A stretch of DNA of 44,423 nucleotides, from positions 1 to 44,423 of the forward strand of contig JACNKX010000057.1 in assembly GCA_014381825.1 (NCBI GenBank), read 5' to 3'. This stretch comes from Planctomycetota bacterium (GTDB lineage Bacteria; Planctomycetota; Planctomycetia; Pirellulales; Pirellulaceae). A program made the position numbers and the translations under genes. Under the pieces are notes generated by a model that saw only the letters and a list, made by a program, of their open reading frames with translations, was not told the origin of the DNA and did not search any database. Below are positions 43,954-44,423 of the stretch, one piece after another (positions within the stretch are counted from its first letter, which is position 1; every line of letters begins with the position of its first letter).

Positions 43954-44423
43954 TCATTGCACTTTGCTCAATCTGGCCGGCGAGAGACCATGATAAAGCT
44001 GCGCTCCAAGTCCGCAAATTCCTAACGTCTTCGGAAAAGGCAAACACGCAGATATGGGTTTGAACAGTTCGAAGACCGACGAAGGTTGGCGATAGGCCAG
44101 TGACTGGCCAGCCTGTGGATATTTCGCAGCGAGAGCATAGGGCAACCAAACATTGACTGTGCTCGTTGCCAAGTCCTTGGCGTGCAGATCGGTCACGAAC
44201 TCCACTTGCCGCTTCAATGCCGACATCAGTCGTTGTGGCAACGGAACGGCGCGGTCCTTCGCACCCTTCCCATCACGGACCATGATTTGGCAGCCATCGA
44301 AATCAACATCTTTCACCCGAATGCGGCACGCTTCCATCAATCGCAATCCGGCGCCATACATCAGTCCCGCTGAAGTGGACCCCATGCGCTGGGCGCAGAA
44401 CGGGGTTGTATAGTGAGTAGTGC
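43954..44423 (-). pseudogene. Integron-type tyrosine recombinase (IntI-like), truncated
   Basis: Minus-strand frame, open to the window edge at 44423 and with an ATG at 44385. It contains the IntI/XerC core block: AGLMYGAGLRLMEACRIRVKDVDFDG, then IMVRDGKGAKDRAVPLPQRL and a VWLPYALAAKYPQAGQS segment typical of integron integrases. The first catalytic Arg is in LRLMEACRIR. After AYRQ, where FVFPS and then the HxxR and Tyr boxes should follow, the sequence becomes unrelated, so the C-terminal catalytic His, Arg and Tyr are missing. It is therefore a broken gene; the N-terminal half lies to the right of the window. No attC-type array was seen here. Confidence 0.7.

Noticed and set aside
1-44423. 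CRISPR arrays, tRNA or rRNA genes
   Set aside because: No regularly spaced direct repeats of 24-40 bp and no GTTCRANNC T-loop with acceptor pairing were found in the intergenic regions by eye.

Overview
The window looks like chromosomal DNA from a planctomycete, probably of the Pirellulaceae type. The main evidence is the pairing of a large cytochrome-c/DUF1549/DUF1553 (PSD1-type) lipoprotein with a Tat-exported DUF1501 protein. Supporting evidence is a third Tat-exported family, a Gly/Tyr-rich secreted protein, and a mix of ATG, GTG and TTG starts. This assignment is inferred from gene content; no rRNA or tRNA gene was seen.

Layout. 1-2770 is gene-poor accessory DNA: an IS3-type transposase remnant, a secreted HExxH protein, a doubtful small ORF and about 1 kb with no recognisable gene. 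2894-8870 holds three exported planctomycete proteins (PSD1, DUF1501 and a Tat protein of unknown role). 9273-18780 is one tight plus-strand block of eight genes matching the complete N-methylglutamate (NMG) pathway for methylamine oxidation: a three-subunit N-methylglutamate synthase (mgsABC), gamma-glutamylmethylamide synthetase (gmaS) and a four-subunit N-methylglutamate dehydrogenase (mgdABCD). 18846-23308 is mixed housekeeping: an S1-domain protein, two uncharacterised proteins, queG and a hicBA toxin-antitoxin pair. 23342-33212 is a long minus-strand run: trxB, an Nramp-like transporter, asnS, then cimA, a DUF5678 protein, a retropepsin-like protein and valS. 33461-35323 is a CstA-family transporter on the plus strand. 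35348-43717 is again minus strand: an orphan fliM, proA, folP, an LptE-like and a BamD-like lipoprotein, recO, a MoxR ATPase, an RsbW-like anti-sigma kinase and an STAS anti-anti-sigma factor. The right edge holds an integron-integrase-like pseudogene.

The two strongest observations are these. (1) The NMG gene set is intact and collinear in what appears to be a planctomycete. (2) Between asnS and cimA there is an apparently complete ribosome-mediated attenuator that has no entry among ordinary long ORFs. It consists of a TTGACA-17-TATCGT promoter, a Shine-Dalgarno site, a 26-codon leader ORF in which 7 of 10 consecutive residues are Val or Ile, a stem overlapping its stop codon that can act as antiterminator, and a 13-bp terminator hairpin with a six-T tail. 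The genes downstream are cimA (citramalate synthase, the first step of one route to isoleucine), two small genes and valS. They are joined by 4-nt and 11-nt overlaps and a 3-nt gap, so the same attenuator could set both branched-chain amino-acid synthesis and valyl-tRNA charging.

All calls come from reading the sequence and recalled family motifs; no database search or structure prediction was run.
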